Shown: piece by piece, positions 5,537 through 6,512 of the stretch
How positions within the stretch are numbered: position 1 is the stretch's first letter
How the letters are laid out: every line of letters begins with the position of its first letter
Assembly: GCA_002367255.1 (NCBI GenBank)
Contig: DFBD01000125.1
Coordinates: forward strand, 860-7,371
Source: Rhodobacterales bacterium UBA3089
Lineage (GTDB): Bacteria; Pseudomonadota; Alphaproteobacteria; Rhodobacterales; Rhodobacteraceae
Reading direction: 5' to 3'
DNA length: 6,512 nt
Made by a program: the position numbers and the translations under genes
The notes under the pieces: generated by a model
The model's database searches: none
Told to the model about the DNA's origin: nothing
The model's input: the letters and a program-made list of their open reading frames with translations, nothing else

Positions 5537-6512
5537 TTATTGCGGGGTTGGCGGTACATCGGTATCGGGTTTGTGATGCTCTTGCATCGAAATACATTTT
5601 TCCAGCCATCCAGCTTCTTCGGAACTTAGGCGAAGGCCAAGCTTCGTGCGACGCCACAGAATGTCCTCGGCAGTTCGTGCGAACTCATGATCCGTTAACC
5701 AGTCCACTTCGGCTTCGGTCAGGGTTGCGCCGAAATCCTCGCCGAGGTCTTCTTTACGGCTCGCCCCTTCAAGTAGGTTTGCCGCGTCCGTGCCGTAGGT
5801 TCGAATAAGGCGGCCCGCCCAGAAATGGTCAAGAAACGGGAAATCTTGTATTAGCGCCTCGATCAAATCTTGCACGCCGTTCACGGGGAAATCGCCGCCC
5901 GGTAGGTGGGCGTGTTTGGTCCACTTGCCTCGTGCATCGGGGAAAAACGGGGCGAGTTTGGCTAGCGCCGCCTCGGACAAGCGGCGGTAGGTGGTGATCT
6001 TGCCGCCAAATACGTTCAGCAGTGGCGCACCGTCATTGCGGAGGGTTAAGACGTAGTCTCGCGTCGCTTCGGTCGCCGAACTTGCGCCGTCATCGTAAAG
6101 CGGGCGCACGCCGGAATAGGACCAGACGATATCCGAGCTTTCGACCGGACGCTCAAAGTATTCGGATGCGAACTTTCTGAGGTAATCCGCCTCTTCTTTC
6201 GTACAAACAGGATTGGAGGGGGCGCCGTCGTGATCTTGGTCGGTTGTGCCGATCAATGTAAAATCATCTTCGTAGGGAATCGCAAAAATTATGCGATTAT
6301 CGCTGCCTTGGAAAAAGTAGGCGCGGTCGTGATCGAATAGCTTTTTGGTGACGATATGGCTACCCCGAACCAAACGCACCCCTTCGCGGGTCTCCAGTTT
6401 CACAGCGTTTTTGATAATATCCGCCACCCATGGGCCGCCAGCGTTCACCAGTGCTTTGGCATATACATCACGCTCGCCATTCTCGTCGCTTAGAGTGATT
6501 TTCCAAAGGTCG
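5537..6512 (-). CDS. glpD: glycerol-3-phosphate dehydrogenase GlpD, C-terminal part
   Basis: FAD-dependent sn-glycerol-3-phosphate dehydrogenase oxidises glycerol 3-phosphate to dihydroxyacetone phosphate and passes electrons to the quinone pool at the inner membrane. The reading frame enters from the right edge, and 324 residues plus the stop are visible, roughly the last 60-65 percent of a usual protein of about 500 or more residues. Family features include VNAGGPWV near the start of the fragment, VRLVRGSHIV, the FFQGSDNRIIFAIPYEDDFTLIGTTD block, WSYSGVRPL, and GGKITTYRRLSEAAL toward the end of the FAD domain. The C-terminal helical domain follows, with RTYGTDAANLL and AEDILWRRTKLGL. The N-terminal dinucleotide-binding motif is outside the window. 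An internal GTG at 6448 is not the start, because the frame stays open and conserved upstream. No break is visible. Upstream glp genes, if any, lie beyond the edge. Confidence 0.95.
   Translation of the reverse strand, partial: DLWKITLSDENGERDVYAKALVNAGGPWVADIIKNAVKLETREGVRLVRGSHIVTKKLFDHDRAYFFQGSDNRIIFAIPYEDDFTLIGTTDQDHDGAPSNPVCTKEEADYLRKFASEYFERPVESSDIVWSYSGVRPLYDDGASSATEATRDYVLTLRNDGAPLLNVFGGKITTYRRLSEAALAKLAPFFPDARGKWTKHAHLPGGDFPVNGVQDLIEALIQDFPFLDHFWAGRLIRTYGTDAANLLEGASRKEDLGEDFGATLTEAEVDWLTDHEFARTAEDILWRRTKLGLRLSSEEAGWLEKCISMQEHHKPDTDVPPTPQ

Noticed and set aside
5344..5559. 71-codon minus-strand frame overlapping the glpD end
   Set aside because: It overlaps the last codons of glpD in another frame and has no ribosome binding site. 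The 45-codon frame in the same stretch has the more protein-like composition.
1..6512. CRISPR array, tRNA or rRNA, toxin-antitoxin pair, defence or biosynthetic cluster
   Set aside because: No regularly spaced repeats, no tRNA-like T-loop with acceptor stem, and no gene pair or domain set pointing to such systems were seen on either strand.

Overview
The window looks like chromosomal DNA of an alphaproteobacterium, most probably of the roseobacter group (Rhodobacteraceae). The basis is the wording of LepA and GlpD, an M19 dipeptidase of the type common in that group, and a 'GHNNPP'-motif hypothetical protein of a kind I associate with alphaproteobacteria. This assignment comes from memory of protein families, not from a database search. 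Base composition is moderate in GC, with short intergenic gaps and compact genes.

Layout, left to right. Positions 1 to about 336 are the left part of an IS3-family insertion sequence on the minus strand: complete orfA, an A AAA AAG frameshift site, the first codons of orfB, and the probable terminal inverted repeat near 312-336. Positions 337-551 hold no intact gene. They contain a possible gene-tail remnant (354-479, minus) and a hairpin that could terminate the next gene. Then come three minus-strand genes: an M19 zinc dipeptidase (552-1607), a small four-cysteine secreted protein (1785-2141) and lepA, elongation factor 4 (2306-4105). The dipeptidase probably has its own promoter, an extended -10 element at 1766-1774, and a leader of about 150 nt with a 15-codon upstream frame. 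Divergent from lepA lies a 373-residue hypothetical protein with an Ala/Thr-rich stretch and the GHNNPP motif (about 4201-5322, plus). Its stop codon sits inside a 9-bp-arm palindrome. The right part holds a possible 45-residue basic small protein (5357-5494, minus), overlapped by a GC-rich hairpin, and the C-terminal part of glycerol-3-phosphate dehydrogenase GlpD (5537 to the right edge, minus).

The genes do not form an evident pathway. LepA is a translation factor, GlpD belongs to glycerol catabolism, the dipeptidase to peptide turnover, and the IS is an intruder. I see no CRISPR array, tRNA, rRNA, defence island or recognisable new multi-gene system. The least explained items are the GHNNPP protein, the palindrome at its end, the possible small protein after glpD, and the dipeptidase leader.
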